Shown in pieces: positions 36,963-47,916 of a stretch of 64,000 nt of DNA (positions are counted from its first letter, which is position 1; the number at the start of each line of letters is the position of its first letter). Made by a program: the position numbers and the translations under genes. Under the pieces are notes generated by a model. It worked only from the letters and a program-made list of their open reading frames with translations. It was not told the origin of the DNA and did no database searches. This DNA comes from Clonostachys chloroleuca (taxonomy: Eukaryota > Ascomycota > Sordariomycetes > Hypocreales > Bionectriaceae): the NCBI GenBank assembly GCA_037952775.1, contig JBANAY010000004.1, forward strand, positions 13,392,001 to 13,456,000, read 5' to 3'.

Positions 36963-39742
36963 TTAAGTGTAGAAGTCCTCATCCATGTCATCAGGGGCAA
37001 TCTCCTCAGCGGCATCGTCTTCGTCGTCGAACATATCGGCGTCTTCACCGTTGTCGCTATCAGAGTGGTTGGGGATAACAACAATTCTGTTATCGTCGAG
37101 CTCAATGTGCGCGACCTCGCCATCGCGAATATTGTTTCGGAGGATAAGAATGGCAAGTTTGTTGAGGATTTCCTGCTCGATGAGGCGCTGGAGAGGACGG
37201 GCACCGTATGCTGGAGAGTAACCAGAGGCACCGAGGTAGTCTTTGGCCTCATCAGAGACCTCGATCCGAACTTTCCGTCCATTGTCTTCCAGACGTTTCT
37301 GGATTTCAGTAATACGGATGTCGACAATTTTGCGAATCTCTCTTCGGGTGAGCCGGTTGAAAATGACAACTGAGTTGATACGGTTGAGGAACTCCGGAAG
37401 GAAATAGTTGCGGAGAGCATTCATAACCTGTTCCCGAGTGTTTGGGTCGATGCGACCTCCCTCGGAGGTTGAAGTTCGAGTAAGATACTCGGCACCCAAA
37501 TTGGAGGTCATGACAACAATGCAATTTTTGGCGTCAACGACTCTGCCTTGGCCATCGGTAATGCGGCCATCATCCATAAGTTGGAGCATGACGGTAAGGA
37601 TCTCCTTGGCAGCCTTTTCGACTTCGTCGAACAGAAGAATAGAGAAAGGCCTGCGGCGGAGGGCCTCGGTCAGTTGACCACCGGCATCGTGACCAACGTA
37701 CCCAGGGGGGCACCAATCATTCTGCTCAGAGAGTGTCGCTCTTGATATTCGGACATATCGAACCGAATCATAGCCTTGGGGTCATCGAACAGGAACTCGG
37801 CCAGAGCCTTGGTCAGTAGAGTCTTACCAGTTCCAGAAGGACCGCAGAAAAGGAAACTAGGCGGCTGATTTGGATTGGCCAGACCAGAACGTTGCAGACG
37901 GATCGAGTTGGCAACGGCTTGGACTGCTTCCTTCTGGCCTACGACAACCTTGCTTAGGACCTTCTCCATGTTGATGAGCTTCTCCTTCTCAGTGGTGCGG
38001 AGTCGAGTTACGGGGATTCCGGTCCATCGAGCGACGATCTCGTTGATGTTATCGGCGGTAACAATGTCAGTAATCATTGCATTGCCGGCATCAGCGCCGG
38101 AAGCATTGAGGGCCGCATCAGCCGCAGCCTTGCGGGCCTCGAGCTCCTTGATAACTGCCTCTTGCTCAGGAATGGCACCATACTGCAAATCGGCAGCCTT
38201 GGCGTGATCACCCGAGTTGGCGGCATCCTCAAGACGCTTCAAGAAGTCATCAAGCTTGAGTTTTGCTTGGTGAATATCCTCGCTACGCTTGATTTCGTTT
38301 TGATACTTCTCTCGGAGAGGCTGCAGCTCCTCCTCGACATTCTTGGCATCCTTTCGTGCCTGCTGAAGTCGGGTCTGTGAGGCCTCATCCTTCTCCTTCT
38401 CTAGAGCGGCAATTTCAATCATCAGCTGTCTAAGCTTTCGCTCAAGAGAGTCAATGATTTCAGGCTGCGACTCGCGAGCGACCTGAACTGCAGCAGCGGC
38501 TTCGTCGACCAGGTCAATAGCAGAGTCAGGAAGACGTCGAGAAGTGAGGTAGCGAGCAGCCAGGTTGGCGGCAGCAACCAGAGCGCTATCCAGAATAGTC
38601 ACGCGGTGGTGTCTGTCGTATCGCTCCTTGAGACCTCGAAGAATGGAAACGGTCTCGGGGATAGTGGGTTCCTTGACAAGGACTTGCTGGAATCGACGCT
38701 CAAAGGCAGCGTCCTTCTCAACGTACTTGCGGTATTCTGCCAAGGTGGTTGCACCGATACAGTGCAACTGTCCACGGGCAAGCATGGGCTTGAGTAGATT
38801 GGCAGCATCCATGCCACCCTCGCCAGAAGATCCAGCGCCCATCAGAAGATGAATCTCATCAACGAAGAGAACGATCATCTCCTTGGCCTCCTCAATCTCC
38901 TTCAGAACAGCCTTCATACGCTCCTCAAATTCTCCCCGGTATTTGCTTCCAGCGACGAGAGCACCAACATCGAGGGATAGAAGCTTGCAGTGCTTGAGGT
39001 TATCAGGAACATCGCGGTTGACGATTCGCTGGGCCAGACCTTCAACAACGGTGGTCTTTCCTACACCGGGTTCACCGATGAGGACGGGGTTGTTCTTGGT
39101 TCGTCGAGAGAGGATTCGAATGACTCGACGGATCTCTTCCTCTCGGCCAATGACAGGATCAATCTTCTTGTCCCTTGCCAACTTGGTCATGTCGATGGTG
39201 AACTTGGCAAGGTTCTCGTTTTCCTCGTCGGTATCGGCTGTCTTGCTGTCAACCCGCTTAGTTCCTCGGATGGTTTGGACAGCCTCCTGAACAAGCTTCG
39301 GTTTGGGAATATTTGCCTCTCGTAGGGCTGCCTGAACAGCGCTGTCCTCAGAGAGGGCTGTGATCAGATGGTCGACACCAATATAGCTGTCCTTTTGTAC
39401 CTTCTGCAGCTCCATGGCTTTGCGAAGGACAGCGTGGAATGATGCTGCCAGAGCTACTTGCTCTGGGGGAGGGTCTTGGCTGGGCAGTCTGACTAGACCT
39501 CTCTTGAGGACTCGGTCGAAGATTTGGGGGTCGCCCCGAGCCCGCTCGATGACTTGTCTGAAGAGAGTAGCGCCGGGTGCAGGACCATTCTGCTGGTCCT
39601 TGGACTTGTCGACAGGAGGGTCTAGCAAGGAAACAGCCAGGTGGATTGGTACGAGCTGTGAGTGGCCATACTGCTCCGCGAGGGCCATGGCATCCTCAAC
39701 GGCCTTCTGTGCCCGGTCTGTGAAGTCCATTCGCGCCGTCAT
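36963..39742 (-). CDS. hsp98: HSP98/HSP104 (ClpB) protein disaggregase, with an apparent one-base frame break
   Basis: No intron is needed. Adding one base to the six-G run at 37705-37710 (C run in the gene sense) gives a single frame of 926 residues, matching the family's usual length of about 920-930. The order is a Clp N domain ([19 protein letters not shown]), AAA+ module 1 with Walker A GEPGVGKT, a coiled-coil middle domain (about residues 410-540), AAA+ module 2 with Walker A GPSGTGKT, and an acidic C-terminus (DDMDEDFYT) of cytosolic Hsp104 type. As written, the frame breaks inside MIGAPPGYVG, one of the most conserved motifs of module 2, and switches frame immediately after it. The protein threads aggregated proteins with Hsp70 help and gives heat tolerance. 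A TATA box and an STRE-like AGGGG lie upstream. The break is probably a sequence error. Confidence 0.93.
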
Positions 39743-39802
39743 GATGGCGGTTGAGGGTGGTAGACGGGTATGTTGGGTGAATACGGTATGAGGTAGAGGG
39801 TG

Positions 39803-39809
39803 ATTTATA
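39803..39809 (-). promoter_or_regulatory. TATA box of HSP98
   Basis: On the gene strand the sequence reads TATAAAT in the context CTTTATAAATCACC, about 60 bases before the start codon. This suits a strongly inducible promoter. Support is by motif and position only. Confidence 0.5.
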
Positions 39810-39880
39810 AAGAGAAAAGAAGTATGTACGCTTGAAACCAGAGTTTAATAGCTCCTAATGATCGTACGATCAAGTGTGGA

Positions 39881-39885
39881 GGGGT
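39881..39885. promoter_or_regulatory. STRE-like AGGGG element upstream of HSP98
   Basis: AGGGG lies about 140 bases from the HSP98 start. AGGGG/CCCCT is the stress response element bound by Msn2/4-type zinc fingers in yeast, and HSP104 is a classical target. A five-base motif can occur by chance. I did not see a clear alternating GAA/TTC heat-shock element; GAA triplets at about 39921-39937 are all in one orientation. Confidence 0.3.
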
Positions 39886-40394
39886 GTCGCAACTGCGGAC
39901 TTGGTGTGTCTTTGTCCTTTCGAAGTGAATGAAATGAATGGTAAGAGAAATAGGTTTTTAGCAGGGAGAGATTCATGCAATGATCATTATATCCTCAGCT
40001 CAGAGTGGGACCAGTCCGAGATGCCGACATTGCTTGAAGTTGCTGGCTCAATGCAGAACCACCGCGCAGGTGCGAGAAGGTACCCAAGAACCTACCAGAA
40101 GCTATTGAAACGTTATTGTGATGTCATTCGTTGGGGACCCAGCTATGGCGGGGAGCTGTGGCATTGATTGGCTAGAAACAGGCTTATCGTGCATGAATCA
40201 GCAGCCTTGTGCGTTATCAGTGGATGACTCAGCCGCTACCCGAGACACGTTGGTTCAGGCGCCAAGACTGTCAAACAACACACAACACAGCGGCTGGTCA
40301 CATGACCTTGCCCAAGTTCCCTTGGCCACTGAGATTTTCCGTGAGGGCCACCGCTGGGTCGACAGGCGCTATAACGACGACGACAACCACAACG

Positions 40395-41233
40395 ATGAAG
40401 CCGGCTCCTGCATTCCGCCTGGGCCAATTGGCCGGTCTGCCGAGGTTATGTCTGCGACAAAAGCATACACAACACAGCGGAAAGCCCAGGCAGCCGACGA
40501 GTGGGTTTGTTGGGCCCGAAGGACATGGAGAGAAAATCTGGGTCTTTGCGCACCGGAGGTCGGATCAGATCATCTATTCCTTCAAGGAGCAGCTGGATGT
40601 GAGTGGCTTCTATTATCGCAATGTGTCAGGTTCTTTATGCTAATTGGAGCCTTCCAGGGTTACCACGACTTGAAGCAGTTGCCTTATAATGGAAAGAAGA
40701 CCAAGCCCGCGAAGCTTCGAAAGGACTACTGGTCACCCATGGCGACGATCGAGTTCCCCCAAGGGCAGGGCGCTGTCGGCCGAACTGTTTTTCAAAAGCT
40801 CCGCGAGCTCAAGCACCTGCACGAAGTTCAATGGCACGAGGATCTACGCTACAAGTCGGAAAAGGAGTACACGAAGCAGGATAAGAAGACGGTCAAGGCG
40901 AAGCACGAGGCTGGTTTTCTTGAATATAAACCCCTGCGTACGGTCAAACAGAGAGGCAAAGCTCTGAATGCTCAGAAGGGAAACGCCATTGCCGATATGG
41001 CCGTGGTTTTGGCTGGCGAGGGCGCAGGGAACAGGGTGCTTGTCAGCCAAGCCGAGGATGGCGCCAAAGACCTGGTCCAGGTCACCGTCAGCTGGGCCAA
41101 CGACCAAGACAGAAATTTCGCAGAGGAGTGGTCGACCAACGTCACCCACGATCTATTCGAGGAACCCTCATATGTGGCCGAGGCGGCTGCCTTACAAACA
41201 ACCGGGGCCCAAGCCCAGCCCAGCCCAGCATAA
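40395..41233 (+). CDS. MHR1: mL67/MHR1-type mitochondrial ribosomal large-subunit protein
   Basis: Exons 40395-40598 and 40658-41233 (GTGAGT to TTCCAG) give 259 residues. The N-terminus (MKPAPAFRLGQLAGLPRLC) is basic, hydroxylated and lacks acidic residues, as expected for a mitochondrial presequence. EKIWVFAHRRSDQIIYSFKE and the later KLRKDYWSPMATIEFP match the Mhr1 family core, and the C-terminal half is lysine-rich before an acidic stretch. In yeast this protein is both a structural mitoribosomal protein and implicated in mitochondrial DNA recombination; which role dominates here is unknown. An upstream in-frame ATG at 40302 would add 31 residues, ending in seven threonines. I prefer 40395 because A at -3 is better context and the presequence begins there. 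Confidence 0.85.
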
Positions 41234-41484
41234 ACTTGTCAGGAATCTGAGAAGCCCAGAGCAAGGTGTATGTATACCAAAGCGTTCAGATCACATGTAC
41301 AATTTATTTTATTTGGCAGCGGTTTGCGATGTGGATCCGTCTTAAATGTTTTTATTTCAGGCGAGCTGATGCCAATTGTTGTATCATAATGTATAACTAT
41401 TAAAAAAAACATAGAAAAGATGACGCTTCTTGATCTGACCGAGACTTGGCTCGGTATTGAAATACTCTCGAAGTAATTAATCCT

Positions 41485-42657
41485 TCATACTTTCAGGGCG
41501 AACTGTTTCAAGTACTCATAATGGGGAATATTCTCATCAACCACGGTACGGATCATTTTGGCAGCATCAGCACCATATTTGTCTCTCCATTCGGCATTCT
41601 CAGCCTCAACGGAGTTGATTTTCTGTTGCACAAGAGTCAGCATACGAACTGGAATTTGGACCGCTTCCCTGCCGCCTGAGCAATAAGAAAACATACCTGT
41701 GCATGGGTTCTCTTATTAAGGGCATACGCCTTAAGTGCATCGTTATGCCAGCCGTTCCATTTGGCGAACTTGACTGTGGCATAGTCTCTGTCTGCGTCAT
41801 TCCACTTCAACATCTCTGGTGTGAAATCAATGTCTGTTCGTTCGCAGAAGGCCCGGATGGCGCCCTCTGGGTTGTCGAGCATGTCGTCAGCATCCAAGAC
41901 TGTGAGGTTATCCTTATCCACGATTCCCTCCTTGAGAAGGAAATCAAAAAGGCGGACGAGCTCCACGTAGCCAGCCTCGTTAGCTGAGAAGTAGTCCCAC
42001 CCGGTGACCTCCCTCAGAGGAGGAAGGGTGCACCTGTGGTATGAGGGGATGGAGCGCCGAGGGTGACGGATCAGGAATGTGAATTGAAACTTCTTCAGCA
42101 CATCAATGGGGACGTTGGTTGGGTTCCCCTCCTCATTGCCGCCGCCGAAAGATGGAGCAATGCCAGTTGGCTTTCCATCGGACGCCTGGAGATAGTAGGC
42201 CATGTCCTTGATGAAAACGCGCTTACCCTGGTGTTTGTGTAAGCTATGTACCTTTGAAAGGCAGACACATCACTCCTCGAGCTGTCACTTGAGAGCGAGG
42301 ACTGTCTGAATGACAATTGGAGTTAGTCATTCAGCGAGATGGAGTCGAACCTCTTTTTGAGCCCCAACCATGATATCTTCAAGCACATCGTCATATGTTG
42401 TGTTGGCCATGCCAGAGGCCTCGCGCTCGGCAGCATCAGTGTAGCGCTCGCTCAGGCGCTCTGGGCCGAAGTAGAAGGCGTCGCCAAAGGGCTCGTGGAC
42501 GCATTGAAGCGAGTCTCGACGAGTCATAAAGACCTGCAGGAACACAATTAGCCATCAGCTGATCCACAACATTAAGGGGCGCAGAGGACCGTACTCGTTC
42601 AAACGCCGTCGAGCAAGCTCGGGGGTGGGTGGCACAAAAGATTGGACGAGAGGCCAT
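41485..42657 (-). CDS. P-loop sulfotransferase-like protein
   Basis: Exons 42595-42657, 42351-42533, 41697-42227 and 41485-41622 join to 304 residues. The N-terminus FCATHPRACSTAFERV is a degenerate 5'-phosphosulfate-binding loop (the usual form is hPRSGST), and FLIRHPRRSIPSYHR matches the 3'-phosphate-binding motif. These fit the PAPS-dependent sulfotransferase fold. Fungal members of this group are widespread but mostly uncharacterised, and the changed loop leaves catalytic activity in doubt. Intron 2 (42228-42350) has a weak GTTCGA donor and contains an alternative acceptor at about 42307; only the longer intron keeps the frame into GKRVFIKDMAYYL. Exon junction 2/3 is therefore the least certain. 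The start is the ATG at 42657, about 85 bases after a TATA box. Confidence 0.82.
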
Positions 42658-42739
42658 TTTGACTGTTGAATGATAGTCTGAGAAGAGATAAAAAGAGATA
42701 AAGGGAGGCACGCGAGCACAATGGCAGCCAAAGACCCGA

Positions 42740-42747
42740 TATTTATA
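42740..42747 (-). promoter_or_regulatory. TATA box of the sulfotransferase-like gene
   Basis: On the gene strand the sequence reads TATAAATA, a full consensus match, about 85 bases upstream of the start codon. Confidence 0.5.
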
Positions 42748-43361
42748 TCACTTTTCCCCCACGCAGAGCTCTCTGGAGTTGTGGTGAAATTTGGGAAGGC
42801 TACATGGCCTGAAGTATAATTGTCCCGATAGCCGTCGACTTCTGTGGCGATTTATTATGGGAAACCTGGATGCAAGTTCTCACAGGTACTTCAGACAAGG
42901 TCTAGTCTCGAACATATGCGGGCGGTCCGATTGATCTCGAGCCACCAGTCCATTAGGTTCAGCATTGCTGGAGCAAATAGCCGTTTTGGTCGAGCGGCAG
43001 AGCCTGAGCCAAGTATAAATGCCCTGTTTCGCCGCTGCTAGGACCAATAGCTAGGGCCACATTTAAAAGAGGGTGTGCGGCGTCACTAGTAGCGTGGTCT
43101 GGAAGAACGACCCAATGGCCGTGTGTATGCATCCCATGTCATGCTGGAGGTGCTGCTGGAGGGTTGCAGTGTCGGCTCGCGCAGAGTAGACACGGCCCAA
43201 AAGCTCAGAGCACGTATCCAGATGATAGGTCGGGCTGTGATTGGCCAAGGCACCGCGGGATGGTTTAACTTTTCGCGATGGAGTGGTGAGGAGTCGATGG
43301 AGCCCCACGTGGTGACGTAACTGGTTCGGCTTGCTTGTAAATTTTACGGCGGCCCAGAGCA

Positions 43362-43386
43362 GGCTGTCGGTCGATTCCCGACAGCC
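43362..43386. repeat. Perfect 9-bp hairpin with seven-base loop
   Basis: Arms GGCTGTCGG (43362-43370) and CCGACAGCC (43378-43386) enclose TCGATTC. It resembles a tRNA T-arm in size, but no acceptor, D or anticodon stems were found around it. Confidence 0.75.
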
Positions 43387-44049
43387 GCGGCGGCTTATCG
43401 ATAGCTAAATAGCCGTTCAGCGTGCCTGGCCGTTGCGCAAGAGCGTGGGCGAGACTCAACTGTCCAGGGCGAGACGTTCTGGACTGAAGTGGGAGCTTGC
43501 CTGTCCCTGGGCTAGATAGGGCGGCCAGCTCCCGCAGTAGTAGGGCTGATGGATCCTGTTCATGTGCCGTGCCGTGGAATCTGAGGCTCCAAGGGGCAGG
43601 CCCTGCAGGCAAGCTACGGCATCTGGCGATAGGCTTATCGGGTTAGCTTTCTTCCATTTGAGGCTGCATTGTAACACAGAACATTGTGCCTGGGGGAGAC
43701 TCTACGAGTACAACTACAATATGCAATCAGCATAGCTGCAGAGTGATCTAGTTTCTTCTACTGCCTTGTCCATTTCACTTTCCGCGTATCAAGTCTCAAT
43801 GAAGAGCCTTGCCAAATAAACCATGGCGATTTTCCACCTGTGTCGCTGTCTTTCCCACCATCTCGAAACATTGCTGGGGTCACTTTTACCCGTTGTTGCT
43901 TTCCACTGTGACTGCACATGGGTGGCACGTAGGAGCTAAAGATAGGCATAGGTTGGTAGAGGTAGGCATCATTACATATTGAGTCACCAATCCCAGTTCG
44001 GTATCACCAGCCTGTTGCATGTGCGTATGATACCCCAACATTGTGTGAT

Positions 44050-45165
44050 CTATTGATATCTCTCCCAACTACCCAACCACCTCCAACTCTCAGCAACATG
44101 GCTGATTTTATCCAATGCCCCCTTTACCCTGTCCTCGGGATCCTGTTTCTTATGCCCCTCGAACTCGACAAAGAAGATGTACTGGAAAGGGTTGACGAGG
44201 CTGGGCCGGCTGTTGATGCTTGTGAGATTCAGGTTGAAAGCCTGGAAGCAGCCGAGAGCCTCGGCCAGAGCACCCGGTGACTCATGTGGTACTGTGAAGG
44301 AAACCAACGACTTGGTTCCCTTCTGACCATTTGCGTGTTTCCGAACCCCCCAGTCCGCCGTAGAAGCCGGGCTCTTGCCGATAATCAAGAACCGGGTTGT
44401 GTTGTCATCTCGATCCTCGATCCACTTGCCGAGGAGATCCAGGTTGTGGATCTGTGACGCCAATTGACTGGAAATAGCTGCCCAAGTACCGCTCTTGTCT
44501 TGGCTTACAATCTCTGCTGCTTTGCTCGTCGAGCTCACTTCGAAGATTTCGACCCCTTTCAGATAGGTTGAGATGAATGCGGTGCACTGCCCGAAGGCTT
44601 GTGGGTGAGAATACAGTCTCTGGATGTGCTTCAAGCTGGTCAAAGGTTTGGTCCTTGGCCGCGAAGGACTGGGGTCTGCAGCAGTGGGCGTCCGTGTACC
44701 AGAACCGTCAAGTTGGTCCTCCAAGAGGGATCCTGCCTCTTTGTGACCGAGAAGACAGTGGTGGACGTTGACATAAACTTCTCCCTCAACTGTGATGTCA
44801 GGGTATACGCCATTCCGATCAGCCAGGTTGTCCAAGGTGAAGACGACTGAGCCGTTTGTAGAATTTTCAAAAGGTACCACCCCTGCGGTCACCTCGCCAT
44901 TCTGAACACTTTTGAAAACATCTAGACAGGTTGGAGTTGATCAGCTGGGTGTTATTTCAGGATCATAGAGCTCCAAGGATTAAATACCATCAATTGTGAC
45001 TACAGGTTGGAATTCCCACTCCTGCTCTGAAAAGGCTAGCCGAACCGCCTCAAAGGAGCAAATTCATCAGTAACGGAAGTAGATTTCAGACTCTGAAAAG
45101 GGCAGACATACTTGGTGAGAATACGAGGCGATAGGGCCCAGGAAACTGACAGTGCGCTTGGCCAT
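44050..45165 (-). CDS. PHA2: Prephenate dehydratase (phenylalanine synthesis)
   Basis: Exons 45112-45165, 44988-45048 and 44050-44921 give 328 residues. The N-terminus MAKRTVSFLGPIASYSHQAV is the classical PDT start, and exons 2 and 3 rebuild VVTIDDVFKSVQNGEV and GVVPFENSTNGSV. The catalytic Thr-Arg-Phe motif is in DDNTTRFLIIG. A C-terminal ACT domain follows (SLVSFTVPHESPGALAEAL, then LTSINSRP, an ESRP-like phenylalanine-sensing motif), so feedback inhibition by phenylalanine is likely. The enzyme converts prephenate to phenylpyruvate. A fungal-type insert rich in Pro, Ser and Thr (about residues 140-165) lies inside the catalytic region. Both introns have good donors (GTATGT, GTATTT) and are needed to keep the catalytic domain whole. 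Confidence 0.94.
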
Positions 45166-47916
45166 CTTCAAGATCAACTCCAGTTTACTAGGGCACACAG
45201 TTCAATTGAAACGAAAGAAGATGCACTATGATTCCCTATTAGGCAGTATTACAGATCCCTAAGGCACTTCTGTTTCGTGAATTGTGGGTGATTTTGGCCG
45301 GTTGGTTGCAAAGCGCTGCAGGCTTTCTTGCTGGGTGCGATATCGCTCACTAGATGAGGCTTGCAAAAAGCATACATGCGAATGGCTAAGCGTAATGGGG
45401 CCCTGAGACATCGCCCTATGTAGCACACTAACATGATGCAGGCGGCCGAAAGCTGCTTTCCTGATAATGCTATACATGCAAAAGGCTTGTTCTGCCTTCG
45501 ACCTCCGATTTTAGAATCGTCAATGGGCGATGCCATTTTCGGTTTGCCCTGCATCGTGGAGCGATTTTCCATTTTGCCAAGTCGGATGATAATCATGCTG
45601 CTATGCTACACTTGCCGATCGGAGGCTTTGTAGACCAGTGAAAACAAGGCGGAGAGGCGCCAAAAGCCACGGCTGCTGCCCGAGCTTGCCGATCACTTGC
45701 ACTCTTATCAGAACAACAAACACACATTTGCACGGAAACGTGAAATTACTCTGCTCATGATTCTTTCAACTGAGGTGCAGCGTATCACACGTTCTGCGGT
45801 GTGGCTGTCTTTCTACGGGGCAGATATAAGATTGAGATATGGGTAGATTGATTAATACATCAATTAATTGTTGCATCCAACCAGATTACTATTATTTGCT
45901 ATGTCATCGGGTCCTAGAACGAAATGGAAAGACATCCAGTGACTCGACTCCACGTCTAATGCGGACGGCGGCGCTTGAACAAACGCGTCCTGGGAATAAT
46001 TTGTTGGTCAACGAGGCCCCATTATCTCGCCACGAAACATGTAGCGCTCGCGGCGCATGTTGTCTGTCCTTGGTGAAACCGGGCCACCGCTCAGTGCCAC
46101 ATTCACAAATGACAAATGCTGGAGAAATGGTATTGCGGTCAATGCATACGGACTTGGCGATACTTGCGGCATAAGCGGTGGTCAAGTTCCCGAACGCTTC
46201 CTATCCAAGAAATGTCAACTGGCTGGGGAAGGATTGCCCGATTGACTCATGCCGGGATTCTCCTCTTAATATCGCACTGGAAAGCGAGGAACGGGCAAGG
46301 ATCCTATCGTGTCGTGCAGCATCACCATCCTGCCCAGCCTAGAGAGTAGCATCGAAGCTAGCACAGGTGAAGGGGGTGAACGGCGACCTCAAGCTTCTTG
46401 TACAACCTGCGTCCGGCTGCGATTCGGCGACGGTGAGCGGCTAGCCCACCTCTGTTGAAACGCCGCCTGTTTCATCTTTCGAGCTGGACTTGACGAATCA
46501 CCTGGAAACTGGACCCCAGGAAGCCAGGATAAGGTCAGCGGGGAGGTGAATCCACTTTGAAGGGTACATGTTTGCTTGGTATCGTGCGCACAGCCCAACG
46601 AGCAGGGCCCTATAATAGAGGAGGAATCAGAATTCATGCCAATGCCATCTCGACGATTCCTTTGTCTGCCTGTTGCCGCTCGGGCGAGTAATCACTGGCT
46701 TTGCTTTAAGTCGTGCTGAAACGCCCTGTCTGATGATGCCAGCACATGCACATCTAGAGCCTCACTGATACCAAATGCCCTGGCTGCCCAGCCAAGCCCA
46801 ACCCAACAAAACCCCTGGTGGGGGACTTTGTGTCAACACCTAGCGGACGGCTCTTCAGGTAGCGGTGCAATAGTCCGAAATAGGGTCAGGTCCGGCTGCG
46901 GCGCTCCTCTCAGAGGGCAAGTTTACCTCTCTCGGGAGCGGAGTTCCAGGTAGCGTGTACTTGGCTGCTGGTAGGCGTGGTAGCCTGTTTCGCCGGACGC
47001 ATCCGCAACCTCACTCTTGCTTGGCAATGCGCCATCTGCACGAATTCCAAAGTCGCGCAAGCAGCGTAGGGAGGGACACATGTAGCTACCTAGTCTGGCG
47101 ACCGGCAGTGTTCATGGCGGTGCCGTGTGTGCCATTGTGGTTCCTGCGCTCGTATTAAAACCGTGTATTATGCTTCGTATATGAGTGGCACAGCACGCCC
47201 AGGGTTTGATCACTTACAAAGCACATACCCAGAGAAATAGGCCTTCCAATTAGATCCTCGCGGCCGGTTGGGTCTACGGCATCGCGCGTCCATCTGCCTG
47301 CCTGCATTTCCTGTTGGTCAACGTGGACGTCCCGCGTGGCGAGTTTCAGCACTTGCCCACCCGTTGAGACGGGTAGGTGGGAGGTTCTAGAGTGTACTTG
47401 GGGTACCTGGCGCTGAGGTACCCTGCACCTGTAGCCCACTTGCTCCCCCTTTCCGTGCTGAATCACAGGCTTCATCCTCAGAAATTACAGGGGACCCTCC
47501 CCCAAGGGTCAGGGCGGCCGGTTCAAGCGTGCATGTGAATTGGGCCTCTCACTGTCCTATCCCACACACAGGGATCTGTCTCATCCTCTGCTTTGTTTCG
47601 TATTTTCTGATAATCGTAGCGAGCCTCCCGCTCCCCTCCTTCCCACGTTCTCCCACATCGTCATCTTGACCGACGCTGCTGGCATTCTGTTGACAGCGAA
47701 GCTTCAGTGAGCTGCTGCAAGTCAAGTGCAGGAGAGGCCTGGTTGTTGTTTATTTTTAATACTCACGAGGCCGTATCCAGCAGGCTGGGACGCCTTGAGA
47801 CGACACATCGCAGCATCCCTACCGGTCACAAGAGCAAAGCCGGAACTACTCTCTTTAATTAATCGAAACAATTCAGCACTGGCCTGCTCGCGAAGGCCGC
47901 CGACACAACTCCAAAC
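45166..47916. other. Intergenic region of about 2.7 kb, no gene seen
   Basis: This lies between the divergently transcribed PHA2 and STE11 genes. Open frames are short and unrecognised. The last few hundred bases, CT-rich at 47600-47700, are probably the STE11 promoter and leader. Confidence 0.55.

Larger units (their letters stand above)
39743..40394. other. Divergent promoter region shared by HSP98 and mL67/MHR1
   Basis: About 650 bases separate the two start codons. Besides the TATA and STRE-like sites it contains a perfect 14-base palindrome, TGATCGTACGATCA, at 39860-39873, about 120 bases upstream of HSP98. Confidence 0.55.
42658..44049. other. Intergenic region, no gene seen
   Basis: Apart from the TATA box at 42740 there are only short unrecognised frames. 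A perfect 9-bp inverted repeat lies at 43362-43386. Confidence 0.55.
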
